From NCBI GenBank assembly GCA_027943245.1, contig JANDJZ010000064.1, forward strand, positions 1 to 64,000: a stretch of 64,000 bases of DNA, in the 5' to 3' direction. Shown in pieces: positions 25,201 to 36,865 of the stretch (positions are counted from its first letter, which is position 1; the number at the start of each line of letters is the position of its first letter). The notes below the pieces were generated by a model. The model was not told the DNA's origin and searched no databases. It saw nothing but the letters and a program-made list of their open reading frames with translations. Position numbers and translations under genes: made by a program. This DNA comes from Acanthamoeba sp. SK_2022b. Its lineage: Eukaryota; Discosea; Longamoebia; Acanthamoebidae.

Positions 25201-27608
25201 AACAAACGCAGATGAAGCTCCGCACGGACGACATCGGCAACTTGGTCAAGCAGGGTTACGACCAGCTTGCCGCCGCCAACGCCCTGGAAATCACCGAAAA
25301 CGACTTCGTACGCGCACTCAAGCATAACAAAGCTCATGAATGGTCGCCCTTCTTACGTGTATGTGGATCGTATGTACTCTGTTTGCGCACCAGGCAAAGG
25401 CCGTCAAGCTCCTCAACTCCCAGGGCGGCCACATCGACATCACCGAGATCAGCAAGTCTAAGGGTACAGCTGCCTGCTGCGTACACCGCTGAGCTGCGGT
25501 CCACCGCATGGCCAAGCTTTTGATCGAACTCGACGATCGTGCTCGCGTGACGTGTGCGCAGAGGCCAAGCACAACTTCTTGGGGTGGGTCATGACCTACA
25601 TGCTCGGCCGCATGCGCAACTGCACGGCCAACTGCCTGATCTGCGACGTGAAGCTCGAGGGTGCCCCACCCTCTCTCTCTCTCTCTCTCTCTTCGCGTCG
25701 CGATACGTTTGCGCAGACTGCGTTCGGGCCCAGGCTGACCGGTCTTGGATTCGACGCCATTTCAATTCAACTCCAGGTAGCGGTGTCAAGCCCGTCGTGT
25801 GCAACAACGACCAGTGCGTGTGGCGCTACGAGGAACTGGGCCTCGGCGTTAAGGTCACCAACGAGCTCATGCTCGACGACGACGTCGTCGATCTGCTGAT
25901 GTCCATGCTCTTCTCCGCCTGGTACCAGGCCCTCCCTTTTAACACTGTGAGTCGCTACGAGTCAAACTCTCCGGCCCTAACCCCCCCCCCATTGTTCGAT
26001 TCTCCGTTGCCATCGCCCAGCTCTTCGGACAGGAAGAACCTCATCTGCGACCCGTTCCCCCGCGATTTCATTCGGGACGACGTCAAGAGACACGACGAAG
26101 TGGTACGGCATGGCACCGCTGGGCACATCACGTGCCCACGCGCACGTTTGTGGTGCTGACGCTTTGCCGTGCGCGCGTTCAGCAAAATTGCATCGATTGC
26201 CTGGAGGGCATCCACGAGCTGACAGAGTTCAAGAACGACGAACGAGCCCTGCGTGCGTTCCTTGATGGCAAGGTATATTCCACGCTTTCCGATCCCCCCT
26301 TTTTCATCCATTGATTTTATGATACTTTCGAATTCGTTTATTTGTTTGTGCTGACGTCACGTCGATGGGCACGGCAGGATCCTCACCTGTACCGGCTTAT
26401 TCGCTGGGTGCTGTCCTCCAACCGCGCCTTCATCAAGAAGATCGACCCGGACCTGGTGCCAACCTCTGCTTCGCAACGTTTGCTTTGCTCGCGTCTCACG
26501 CTCGTCACTGCTTGTGCGTGTGCGTGTGCGTGCGTCTAGCACTTGTCCCAAATGCAAACGCCGCATCAGTACCTCCTGCTGAGCTCGCCGCCCGAGAGGA
26601 AGGCCAAGTTCGATGCCTACCGCCTGCAATACGGCTCGTTCTTCGCCTTCCATGGCTCAGCCCTGGTGCGCATGGCCCGTCCTGATTCATTTCCTGTCGG
26701 CGCATTCTCGCGCGTGCGGTGTCGTTCCTAACTAACCGTCGATGATAATTAATAATATAATTTATTGTAAATGTAAATTGTACAGGAAAACTGGCACGCC
26801 ATCATGCGCAAGGGTCTGCGCAACCTCAGTAACACCGAGTTCATGACGACCGGCGCAGCCTACGGAGCGGGCATCTACCTCTCGCCCCACGCGAGCACCT
26901 CCAAGGGCTACGCCCGCTTTGGCCGGGTACTAGATCCGATCTGACTGTTGAAGATGAAGGTTACGGTGATGGCGAGGTAGATCTACGAGGGGCTAACCCA
27001 CGTGCGTCCTGTGCACAGGGCTGGGCCAAGAGCAGATTCGGAAGCACCAACATGACGTGCATGGCGATCTGCGAAAGTACGTACATCTTCGCACACACGA
27101 TGCGTGCGCTTGTCGCGCGCGCGCGGCGCATTGTGCGGCCGTGTGCATCTGGGATATGCGCGTTCTCTCTTCGCGGAGTGTGTGGCGTGCGGTTCTGCGG
27201 TTTTGATTTGTGGTGTCGGCCAAACTTTCGCTTCTCCCTCACCAAACAACCCACACTACTTGTCGCGTTGATGCGTAACGTAGTCATCGACCACCCCTCT
27301 CTGGCCGGGATGCCCAACCCGCACTACGGTACCGCGCCCCCCCCCCTCTCAATCAAGCAACGGCAGACGGCACGGCGGCAACGTGTTGCTGATTGGACGC
27401 CTTTTTTTTTTTGCCAACCATTCATGACATCTTTCCAGTCGTGCAAGACGAGGAGCTGGTGTGCACGCGCGTGTTCTGCTTCTACACAGACAAGGAGCCC
27501 ATCCCCGACAGCGTAGATCTGGCCTCCATCAAGGACGCCCTCTACAAACTCCAGGGCTTCGAGCCCACCATCCCCTACCCCACCAAGACCTACAGCGACG
27601 GCTACTAA
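22203..27608 (+). CDS. C2-domain fused PARP6/PARP8-type ADP-ribosyltransferase
   Basis: The N-terminal C2 domain (22203-22980) has QLTVQVLEARNLAAKDRNGYSDPYCVL, LNPVWGETF, VVVWDKDRLWRDDFLGTV and a GDIRLIITLRLP end. It is likely Ca2+/phospholipid binding; the Asp positions of C2 loops 1 and 3 look present. A charged linker follows, then a region resembling PARP6/8 N-termini (LFVDAHFFEENAAEAMGV, IIITFGEGYLETLTVPKVEV). The cysteine module is NCLICDVKLE and VVCNNDQCVW followed by LGLG, as in PARP6/8. The catalytic domain has HQYLLLSSPPERKAKF, FAFHGSALENWHAIMRKGLRN (His), AAYGAGIYLSPHASTSKGY (Tyr) and ends PYPTKTYSDGY. PARP6/8 add ADP-ribose from NAD+ to proteins, probably mono-ADP-ribose. The start ATG at 22203 gives MFKPRKTSAADGQLTVQ. 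Many introns. The C2 fusion is not part of the animal PARP6/8 I know. Confidence 0.9.
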
Positions 27609-27693
27609 GATCACCCTCCCTTCTACGGGCTGTAGAACCCTGTTGTGTAATCAAGGCAGTTGTGCCCCTTAAGGAGGCTGTACTCTGAATCGA

Positions 27694-27776
27694 CCAATGG
27701 GTTGCGTACGATGGTGAGATTTTCTCCGGGATAACGGATGGAAAACCATTGGTTGGAAGATATTTTCCCGCCCAAT
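27694..27776. promoter_or_regulatory. CCAAT boxes and an E2F-type site upstream of the saposin gene
   Basis: CCAAT at 27694-27698, its inverse ATTGG at 27748-27752 and CCAAT at 27772-27776 lie within 160 bp of the saposin start. TTTTCCCGCC at 27763-27772 matches the E2F consensus TTTSSCGC and abuts the third CCAAT. Motif matches only; binding is inferred. Confidence 0.4.
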
Positions 27777-27852
27777 GAGAAGCGTCAACGAGACCTAAAA
27801 ACGAAGGGACATGTTCTAGCTTTTGTCTTGTCGTTTGCCCCAGCCACACAAC

Positions 27853-28801
27853 ATGCGTTCCGTTCTGGCCCTCGTCGTCGCCCTTCTGGCGCTCGTCGCC
27901 CTCTCTGAGGCTTCGCTCACCCCTAGCTCGCCCTTCCTCACCTCCAAGTCCCTCGAGGCCAACCCTGAATGGTGCCCCACCTGCGTCTCCTTCATGGACC
28001 AGGTAACGCTTTCTTTCGCCCTTGACTGTAGATTTGACTGTAGATTTGTAACTGCAGACACTGTGTGACCGGGTAGGCTAACCTGTCTCTTTCATTTGCC
28101 TGTTATTTATTTATTTTTATTATTATTTGTCGGGCATGTTTTTGTCGACAGTCCATCGACCAGCTGCTCAACATCATCGCCAACGGCGGCGTCCTTGGCA
28201 GCTGCAACACGCTGTGCGGCTACCTGAACCAGCAGCTCGAGGAGGTGGTCTGCAACTTGCTTTGCGAGTACGTGGCCAAGCCCCCGCTGCCCTTCTTCCT
28301 TCGTTGCGTAGAGGGAACGGTTGTGATTGACTAGGCGTTACGTGCAGCTACGTGGGTATTGAGGTGTTCATCAAGCTGGTGGACGCCGTCGACCCCGACA
28401 GCATCTACATCTGCGAGGAGCTCTCCGTGTGCCCCATCAGCAGGAACGCCAGCGCCGTCTTCAGGCAGTTCTCCGTGAGCCCCTCGCGCGGCTCGCAGGG
28501 CACCACCTTCGTGGTCGAGGCCTACTTCCAGGTCAACAACACCATCGGCACCGGCGAGCTCGACGTTGTCGTCCTGCCCCCCGACGGTTTCGCCATTGAG
28601 GGCGGCACTCTCCTCGTCAACGTCAAGCCCGGCGTCTACAGCGCCAAGTTCGAGGTCCAGACCCAGCCCTCCGAGCAGGAGCCCTTCTCGCCCGGCCAGT
28701 ACTACGTCCAGGCCGCCGTGTGCGAGGGCACCTGCGGCTCGTCGCACCCCTACACCAAGACCCTGGCCAAGGCACAGACCTCTTTCTTCATCACCCAGTA
28801 A
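27853..28801 (+). CDS. Secreted saposin-B domain protein (countin-like)
   Basis: The protein starts with a clear signal peptide (MRSVLALVVALLALVALSEA). A saposin-B pattern of cysteines follows: WCPTCVSFMDQ, LGSCNTLCGYL, VVCNLLCDYVGIEVFIKL and YICEELSVCP. The C-terminal half is a beta-rich region (FSVSPSRGSQGTTFVVEAYFQVNNTIGTG) ending FFITQ. The saposin-plus-beta layout resembles the countin family of Dictyostelium secreted proteins, which regulate group size; some amoebic saposin proteins instead act on membranes. Two introns interrupt the saposin part. Two overlapping AATAAA signals follow the stop at 28841-28850. Function by family only: a secreted lipid- or membrane-interacting protein. 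Confidence 0.85.
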
Positions 28802-28840
28802 GCCAGAGTTGCAGAGCCAGAGGCCTCAACCGATCGTGAT

Positions 28841-28850
28841 AATAAATAAA
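28841..28850 (+). terminator. Polyadenylation signal of the saposin gene
   Basis: Overlapping AATAAATAAA about 40 bp after the stop codon. Confidence 0.6.
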
Positions 28851-29266
28851 ACACATGTGTTGTAGTCTCTATTCGTTTGGTTTGGTCAACCGGTCACAAC
28901 TGTCAGTTGTTCGGACATCAGCCTAGTTAGGTCACAATGCAGATTACGATCACAAGCTGTTTAGATCAGGGTACACTGCCACTGTTACTTTACACTCAAA
29001 GGCACTTGTGTCCGGCCTTGCACGTCCAACGTTCGCCTATTCGCTCGAGGTGGCGCACGGATCTCGTCTTGTTGTGTAGCGAGCAGCAAGCCAGCGTAAA
29101 CTCCCCCTGCACGCGACGTGAAGGTCAGGAGACAGGCGCTGTGCCAAGGCCACAAGGGCAGCGCGCGCGTACTTTGGTCGTGGCGGCCAGGAACTGCGAC
29201 TCCTCCTTTGACCGCCAGCGGCCAGAACCACCGCTCCGTCGCTCCGTCGCAGGCACCTGCGGAGTG
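28851..29266. other. Intergenic region between convergent genes
   Basis: Between the 3' ends of the saposin gene (+) and the STEEP1-like gene (-). No gene, repeat or RNA is seen. Confidence 0.5.
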
Positions 29267-30106
29267 TCACAAAAGGTTAGAGCGCACAGCCACCAAACTC
29301 AAGCCGCAAAGCCGAGAGGAGGGGACCTGAGCAGCGGGAATCAAGGCCTCCTTCAAAATGTAGGTGTACTGAGCGGCACCGTGCTGCGGCGACGAGCTGT
29401 AGCCGATCACCTGATGGCAATGGGCACAGTGGTATCTGATGCGCCCCATGGTGGTCGATTGGTAAGTGAGGCGAGCTCATCTTGTCGAATAGCATGCGTA
29501 CAAAGTGGCTTCCTCATTACCTGTACTGCACCTCTACTCCCTTGTCCCTGTGGAGTGCAAGATGCACCAGAGGTGAGTGCGTGGGTCGGGCACACAGCGG
29601 CCCTCGGGCCGTACACAACCACGTACCTTTTGATGGATACCTTCTCGCCCGGCACGATGGTGAGTTTGTACAGTGCCTTGTCTTTGTTGATGACGTAGGA
29701 TTCGTCCGTCTTGCGGCGTGGCAAGCCCTCCAGCGGCTTGTCTGCACAATCCAAATATTTATTTAATTGTTTATTACTCATTTAATAAAATAGAGCTGAA
29801 AAATGGGTAGGTACCGATCTGGAGAGCAAGGGTGCGGCAGAGGGCGCAGTGGTATCGGGTCACTATTTTCTCTATCGTGCGAAGCGTCTCGCGCTCTATC
29901 TGCCTCTCTGTCTGCAGTAAGAGAGCCGCTGCTGTAGCCGCTGCGTCTTCCTCACCATCTCCGCTTCGGTCTCCGGGTGCTGGGCTTGGCCTGGGTTTCT
30001 TAGCATCTCGTAGTTCTGGCTCGCGAGGTCGCGTGCTTGGCGTTGCGCTCTCTACACTCGCATCCCTCTCCTTCCTCTTGCTTCCGCCCGCCCCTTCATA
30101 ATCCAT
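29267..30106 (-). CDS. STEEP1-like protein (CXorf56/UPF0428 family)
   Basis: The N-terminus (MDYEGAGGSKRKERDAS...) is charged and disordered. The core has RYHCALCRTLALQIDKPLEGLPRRKTDESYVI, matching the human family pattern of a CxC/CxxC pair then LEKLPMRPRDRSRVID. It then has GVEVQYRYHCAHCHQVIGYSS, matching the family's [21 protein letters not shown]. The two CxxC pairs may bind zinc. In animals STEEP1 promotes ER exit of the immune adaptor STING, and plant and yeast relatives have other or unknown roles. The DKGVEVQYR segment is a 27-nt microexon (29521-29547) flanked by good splice sites. The last exon ends at TGA 29267-29269. The start ATG at 30106 is 126 bp from the divergent DHX37 start, so the two genes probably share a promoter. 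Confidence 0.8.
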
Positions 30107-30232
30107 CAGAATCAGAATTCCATTTTATTTCTTTTCCCTTTTTTTCTGCAAGTAGCGGAATCAGTTGTGGGGTCGTTGTCATTTTCGAGATTGCCGGCAC
30201 ATCACCACCGCAATCTACGTTCGTGAAGCGCG
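30107..30232. promoter_or_regulatory. 126-bp divergent promoter (STEEP1-like / DHX37-like)
   Basis: Only 126 bp separate the two start codons, so promoter elements for both genes must lie here or within the transcripts. It is A/T-richer than its surroundings, with a pyrimidine-rich tract (TTTTATTTCTTTTCCC) near 30120. No clear TATA box. Confidence 0.5.
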
Positions 30233-31556
30233 ATGCTGAAAAAGAGGGTGAAGAAGGGCGGACGTGGCCGCAAAGAAGCCACGAACAAGGCCAATGGCCC
30301 ATCTCCGTCGGCCACGATCACCGACGAGCTGCGCTCTCAGCTCATCGCAAACAACAGCAACGCCTATGCCGACCAGATGGGTGAAGAGGTGGAGGAAAGT
30401 AACGTTCTAATCGTCGGAGCCAAGAAGAAGAAAGAGAAGGTACAGTTCCTCCAATCGCGATTGGCATCTAGTCTAATCTGTGATTTTTTGCCAATTCAAG
30501 CGATTATTAAATTATTATATTTTTTGATTTAAAAATTAACATTTAATTGGTTTTAAGACGAAGCGATGTTGCAGTCACTTGTTGGACTCTTTTCTGACTT
30601 GCACCCGTTCTCAGAAAGCACCAGAGCCGGAGGAAGAGAAGAAGCCCAAGCTCACCGCCAAGCAGAAGCGGCGGCTCGCCAAGCTCCAAGAAAAGGACCA
30701 AAAGAAGAAACAGCGCCTCGATCTGTTCCAGTCCCTCTCGTACGAGCTCCTCTGCCATTCTTGAGTGCCATTCTACGGCTGTTAGTTCCCTGGAGCGTAC
30801 TCATCAGGCTGCCTTCTTCACTTGACTTGGCACGAATGCTCATGCTGCAGGAACACCATGCTCACGTCCGATCAAATGAAGTTGCTGCATCCCAGTAGCG
30901 ACATCGGCAAGGTACGTCATCGCCATTGTTGCTGATATCTCTTGCCGAACGTGCGCTCACCAACAACATGACACACAGAAAGAGACAAAGAAGGACAAGC
31001 TGAGCCGTGCGTTTAGGGAACAGAAGACGCTCGGCTACACCCTCACCAACGACGTCCAGTTGGAGAAGCCCGTCAAGCGAAAGCGCGAAGAGGAGGATGA
31101 CGGGAGTGAAGACGATCTGCAGTACGACGACAACTTCGACATCCCATTCAAGTTCCCCTCTCTGATCCCTGCCGACGCCTCGGCCACCCCAGCCGCGTCG
31201 TCTTCTGCCTCCTCTTCGTCATCTTCCACTTCATCTTCGACCTCATCCATTTCCACGATGGTTGCTAGCTCCGTCCCCGCGCTGCGCTTCGACTTCTCCG
31301 GCCTGTCGTCCTTTGGCAAGGCAAAGCCCACGCCCGCCCCGGCCGCACCCACCACTCCTGCCAAGCCGGCGGCGGCTGCCACGACCACCGCGGCGGCCCA
31401 GGACCATGGGGGTGCAGGATCGGCCACGTCTACTCCCAGCTCAGAGGCCAAGAGAGCCAGAAAGAAGAGGAAGCAGGACAAGAAGAAGAAGAACAAGGTG
31501 CGATGCCTTCCTACAGCATGGACCAATTCACAGATTACTGGTTCTTGAGGTCGCTG

Positions 31557-31601
<45 letters not shown>

Positions 31602-34600
31602 TAAATTTTATTTATTTCAGGCCGCGCAAGCCGAAGCCAAAGCGGCGGAACAAGCGGCTGAGGCGGCTGAGGAGCTGGAGCCTACCTCTGCGGCCGTAGA
31701 GTCTCAGCCTGCCGCTCCTGCGGCTGCCGCTGTCTCAGAGCCTGCGCCCGCTGCGCCCGCGCCAGTCGCTGCGCCTGCACCGGTGGCCAAGGAGAGTAAA
31801 CCGGCGTTCTTCGTGCCCGTCGTGAGGCTACCCGAGGTCGAGAAACAGCGCCAGGAGCTTCCCATCTACATGGAGGAGCAACGGATCATGGAGGGCATCA
31901 AGGAGAACGACGTCGTCGTCATTTGCGGTGGTACGTATCGAGCGCTGCTGTTGCGAGAGTACGAGGAGCTGATGACCATTGCGTGCTTACGTTCCTTGTT
32001 TATCTCGCATGCAGAGACGGGATCGGGTAAGACTACACAGGTGCCCCAGTTCCTGTATGAAGCCGGCTACGGTTGCCCTGGCTCTGGTACCAGGCGCCTT
32101 CCCGGGCGTTGTCCGTTGTCTCTGTTCTAGTGTGCCGTCTCCGCCGTCGAATGAAATGGCCGACTGACTCAAGTGTTTGTGCTGCGCAGACAATCCCGGC
32201 ATGGTGGCCGTCACTCAGCCTCGTCGTGTGGCCGCGGTCAGTATGGCCCAGCGCGTGGCGCACGAAATCAACGCCGAAAACAAGTCGCTCGTCTCTTACC
32301 AGGTGCGCACGCATCCCTCGGCAATGTCGATGCGTGGTGGGCATGTGTGGCCTCGTGAGTCTTATGCTCACAACTCCGCAATCGATAGATTCGATACGAC
32401 TCCACGGTCAGCAACGACACTCGCATCAAGTTCATGACCGACGGTATCCTGCTCAAGGAGATCCAGGTACAGCACAAGCTAATCTCCACCGTCTTTAATG
32501 AAAACCACGCTCATAGCGTGTCCATCTCTTCACCAGGGTGATTTCCTCATGAAGCGGTACTCCGTCATCATCATCGACGAAGCCCACGAGCGCAACCTCA
32601 ACACCGACATCCTCATCGGTCTCCTCTCGCGCATCGTGCCCCTGCGCGCTCAACTCGCCCGCGAGCACAAGCAGAAGCTCAAACAGAATCCCTCTGCCAT
32701 CCCGACGCAGGACATTATCAGGCCGCTCAAGCTGGTAAGCAGTCCACCGCACGCGCGTGTCGCGTCGTGCCATGCGTTCGTGGCCCGTCCCTACGGTTCT
32801 AACCCAAAGATCGACACTGCGCGACTCAGGTGATCATGTCCGCCACGCTGCGCGTGAGCGATTTTGTCGACAATGCCAAGCTGTTCCCCACGCCGCCGCC
32901 CGTGATCAGCGTCGACGCGCGCCAGTTCCCCGTCACCGTCCACTTCAACCGACGCACCGTCTTGGGCGACTACATCGGCGAGGCCTACAAGAAGGTCTGC
33001 AAGATCCATCAGAAGCTGCCCCAAGGAGGTATCATTCACTGTGGCCCATCGCCCCTTCTTTCTCCGCGGGCTCTGTTCTCACGTCGAGGCCACGGCGCGT
33101 GCGTGGCGCGGGCGCAGGCGTGCTGGTGTTCCTGACCGGCCAGCAGGAGATCGAGGTGCTGTGCCGCAAGCTGCGCGCTGCCTATCCGCCGCACATGGAG
33201 CGGAGAAAGAAGCGGCCGTCGATCCTCGTCGACGAAGAGCCCGAGGCCGAGAACGGCAAGGCCAAGGAGAAGAAGGCGAAGAAGGAGGACGGCACGGGCG
33301 AGAAGGACAAGGCCACGAAGAAGGAGGAGGAAGACGACATGGAAGTCGAGAAGAAGGAGGAGAAGGAGGAGGAGGAGAAGAAGGAGACGGAGGGAAGCGA
33401 GACGACCAAGAAGACCGAAGAGGGAGCGGAAGCGAAAGAGGAACAGGACGACGACGAAGAGCAGGACACAATCGGACCGCTATGGGTCCTCCCCCTCTAC
33501 TCAGCGCTGCCCACCAAGCAGCAGCTGCAAGTGTTCGAGCCGCCGCCTGCTGTACGCCTCCCCCCTTGCCCAACCTCTTTTTATTATTATTATTATTTGG
33601 TCATTTGATTTTAATTAGTTTTTTATATAGAAAAATAATAATAAAAAAAGAAATACATACGGAATGCGCATTCGCTCATCCATACTTGTACTCGACGTGT
33701 AGGGCTATCGCCTGGTCGTGGTGGCCACCAACGTGGCTGAGACCTCGCTGACCATCCCCGGCATCAAGTACGTCGTGGACTCTGGCCGAGCCAAGGAGGT
33801 ATGAATCAACCCCACACGCTTGCCCACTGCTCGGAGAGGACAACCCATCGCCCCATGCGGATCCTCACAGTCGCGGCTGTGCTGCAGAGAGTGTACGAGC
33901 GAGCGTCGGGCATGTCGTCATACGTGGTCCAATGGGAGTCGCAAGCCTCTGCCAATCAGGTGCGCCCCCCCCTCATCCTTCCCTGTGGGTTGCATTCACG
34001 CTCACCACACTGTGTTGTGCAGAGGGCGGGTCGTGCTGGCCGTACCGGTCCGGGTCATTGCTACCGCCTCTTCTCATCGGCCGTGTTCAACGACCAGTTC
34101 CAGCAGTTCTCGGACCCCGAGATCAGTCGGATCCCGATCGAGGGTAGCGCTCTCCCCTCCAACTCTAGTTATTATTTGTTTATTTATTATAATATTATTA
34201 TTATTATTTGTCGTTGTTGTTATTAATTGTTGTCCAACAAATCGCAGGCGTGGTGCTGCAGATGAAGAGCATGGGCATCGATAAGGTCGTCTCGTTCCCT
34301 TTCCCCACGCCCCCCGACATGATCGGGTTGAAGGAAGCCCACAAGGTGCGCCACAAGCTCGACGAACGCTTTTCGTCAGACTCGCCGACGTGTCGTGCTG
34401 ACGCTCACTCTTCGATCATTCTTCTTCTTCTTGTTACTGGCGCGTAGACTCTGTCCTATCTGGGCGCGCTGGACAAGGACAATCGACTCACCCCGCTTGG
34501 TCGTTCGCTCGCCACCTTCCCCGTTGCTCCACGCTACGCCAAGATGTATGCCTCGTCTTCTCCCTTTACTTGTCGCGAGATCAGCGATGGGCTCATCTCC

Positions 34601-34604
34601 TGTG

Positions 34605-34679
<75 letters not shown>

Positions 34680-36479
34680 AACAGGCTCGTGCTCGGTCAT
34701 CAGGGCGGCTGCCTGCCCTATGTGATCGCTCTCGTAGCAGCGCTCTCCGTTGACGACCCCCTGTTGCGGCAGTCCCTGCACGAGGAGAAGGACGACGACG
34801 AAAAAGGTGACCTTACCTCCCCCCACACACACACCCTCGCCCTGGTGCCCCTGTCTTGTGCTAGACTAGGGACGTCCCGCGTGTCCCGACGCTCATCTCC
34901 CGCGCTCGGTGGTCACCGCAGAGGAGAAGAGCAAGGCGGAGTTGCAGATGGAGGAGCAGGAGCGGGAGCAGCGCACGAAGCGGCGCGCGGCCATCATCTC
35001 CGTGCACAACATATGGGCCCATCCGGCCAGCGACCTCCTCGTCATCCTCAGGTACCGGGCCCTCGTTCGGTGGTCGCGACACGACGCGTGATGCTGAGTG
35101 GTCGGTTTTTGGCTCACCTCAGGGCCATCGGCGCCTACGAGTACGGCGGCGCCACCGAGAAGTTCTGCGAGAAGCACTTCCTCAACGCCAAGGTGGGCAC
35201 ACTTGCCGCCCGCACGCCCTGATTCCCTATCTATTTTTATTTTTATTTTTTAATTTTTATTTTATTGTACATACTCAGTAATATGCATTATTTATTGATT
35301 TCTTGGTTTTACGTTACAAACGTAAAAATAGATCATGAAGGAGATCCATCAGCTGCGCGAGCAGTTGACGTATCTCGTCAACACGGTCTACCCGCAAGAC
35401 GAGCCCATCGCCATGGACCCCAACCTGGAGCCGCCCACCCCTGACCAGGTGCCCCTCTCCCCCCTCTCATCCTCGCTCGCACTTGTGCCATCCCGGCTGA
35501 CTCGGTGCCCCTTCCCTCTCTCGCCCCAATCGCCTGCGTGCTTTTAGGAGCTGCTTCTGCGCCAAGTGATCACGGCGGGCCTGGTCGACCAGGTGGCGCG
35601 GCTGCATACGGACAGGAGCGAGATGGGATACATCAACGAGGCCAAGGCACCTCACCTTCTCCTCTTCGTTGCTCCTCTCCTCTCCTCTCCTCTCCCCCTG
35701 GGTCGTGCTAACACGCCATCGCACTCCCAAATGACAACCGCAGGCTCAGAAGCACTTCCAGTACATGACGGTCAAAACCAACGAGATCGTGTACGTGCAC
35801 CCGTCATCGTTCCTCTTCGGCCAGCACGAGGAGTACGTCGTGTACAGGGAGCTGGTGCAGACCAAGAAGACCTACATGAAGGGCGTCACCGCGATCCACC
35901 CGTCGTGGCTGTGTTCCCTCGGCACGGCGCTCTGCCACCTCTCCAAACCGCTCGAGACCCCGCCCCCTCGGTTCGCGCCCCTCCCCTCCTCTCCCCTCCC
36001 CCATCACACGCACCCCTCGATCTCCTCCCCGGCGCTGGCATTGCCCCCCCCCCTCCAATCCTACTCGTCGAGTCCTGACCTTGGCCGGCGCACTTCGCCT
36101 TGGCAGATACGACGAGGAGTCGGACACGATTCGATGCTTCGTATCGCCCACGTACGGCCCCAACGCGTGGACTCTGCCGGTGCAGGAGGTGCGCGGTGGA
36201 CGCTCTCCCCTCTTCCCCCCCCCCAAGGGATACGTCGGGTGGCTGCAAGGGTAGTCGCTGATCTCGTGTTGGTCGCGTGGTGGCCTGGTTTGGGGGGGGG
36301 GCAGGCGGATATGGAGGAGGGCGTAGAGCGGTACAAGTACTTCATGCGCTTCCTTCTCGAAGGACAGATCATTCCCTCTCTCCGAGCTCTGCGTGTACGT
36401 TCCTACGACGAGCTTCGCCTTTCTGCTACAACTACTTCTTGGACCTGGCCGACGAGCAATCTCACCGTTGGGTTCTCTT

Positions 36480-36544
<65 letters not shown>

Positions 36545-36865
36545 TTTAATAGGAGAACCTGTCTGGCCGACCCTCGTTGATCACGACGCCAACCACCACG
36601 CAGCACAAGATACTGGCATTCCTCCAGACGCTCGGCGCCAACAAGATATACAACAGGAGGACGCTGATGGCCAAACTGTACGTTGAGAGCCATTCACCGA
36701 TTGGGGAGCCTAGGGCCACCACCACACTCATCCCATAACGTCGCACGCAGTAAAACGCAGCCCAAGTTCTTGCTGGCCGAGATGAAGCTGTGGGTGAACC
36801 TCCAAACGCACGAGCTTCTCGAGCAGCTGTGGAGCAAGCTCACCCTCAACGCCAACCGAAAGTGA
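30233..36865 (+). CDS. DEAH-box RNA helicase, DHX37/Dhr1 (Ecm16) type
   Basis: DHX37/Dhr1 releases U3 snoRNA from the pre-ribosome during small-subunit maturation in the nucleolus. A basic N-terminal region ([19 protein letters not shown]...) contains [15 protein letters not shown] and [11 protein letters not shown], both usual in this subfamily. Helicase motifs: [19 protein letters not shown] (I), [18 protein letters not shown] (Ia), [29 protein letters not shown] (II), [10 protein letters not shown] (III), [14 protein letters not shown] (IV), [24 protein letters not shown] (V) and [16 protein letters not shown] (VI). The HA2/OB part follows, with [29 protein letters not shown] and [20 protein letters not shown] Lys/Glu-rich acidic insert (33230-33470) sits between the RecA domains, where DHX37 proteins carry an insertion. 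About twenty exons. The stop is at 36863-36865. Confidence 0.95.
31557..31602. repeat. (TTA)n microsatellite
   Basis: In a DHX37 intron, just upstream of the TTTATTTCAG acceptor. Confidence 0.95.
34605..34675. repeat. (CA)n microsatellite
   Basis: About 35 CA units in the DHX37 intron between APRYAKM and [13 protein letters not shown]. Confidence 0.95.
36482..36543. repeat. (GT)n microsatellite
   Basis: About 31 GT units in the DHX37 intron before [13 protein letters not shown]. Confidence 0.95.
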
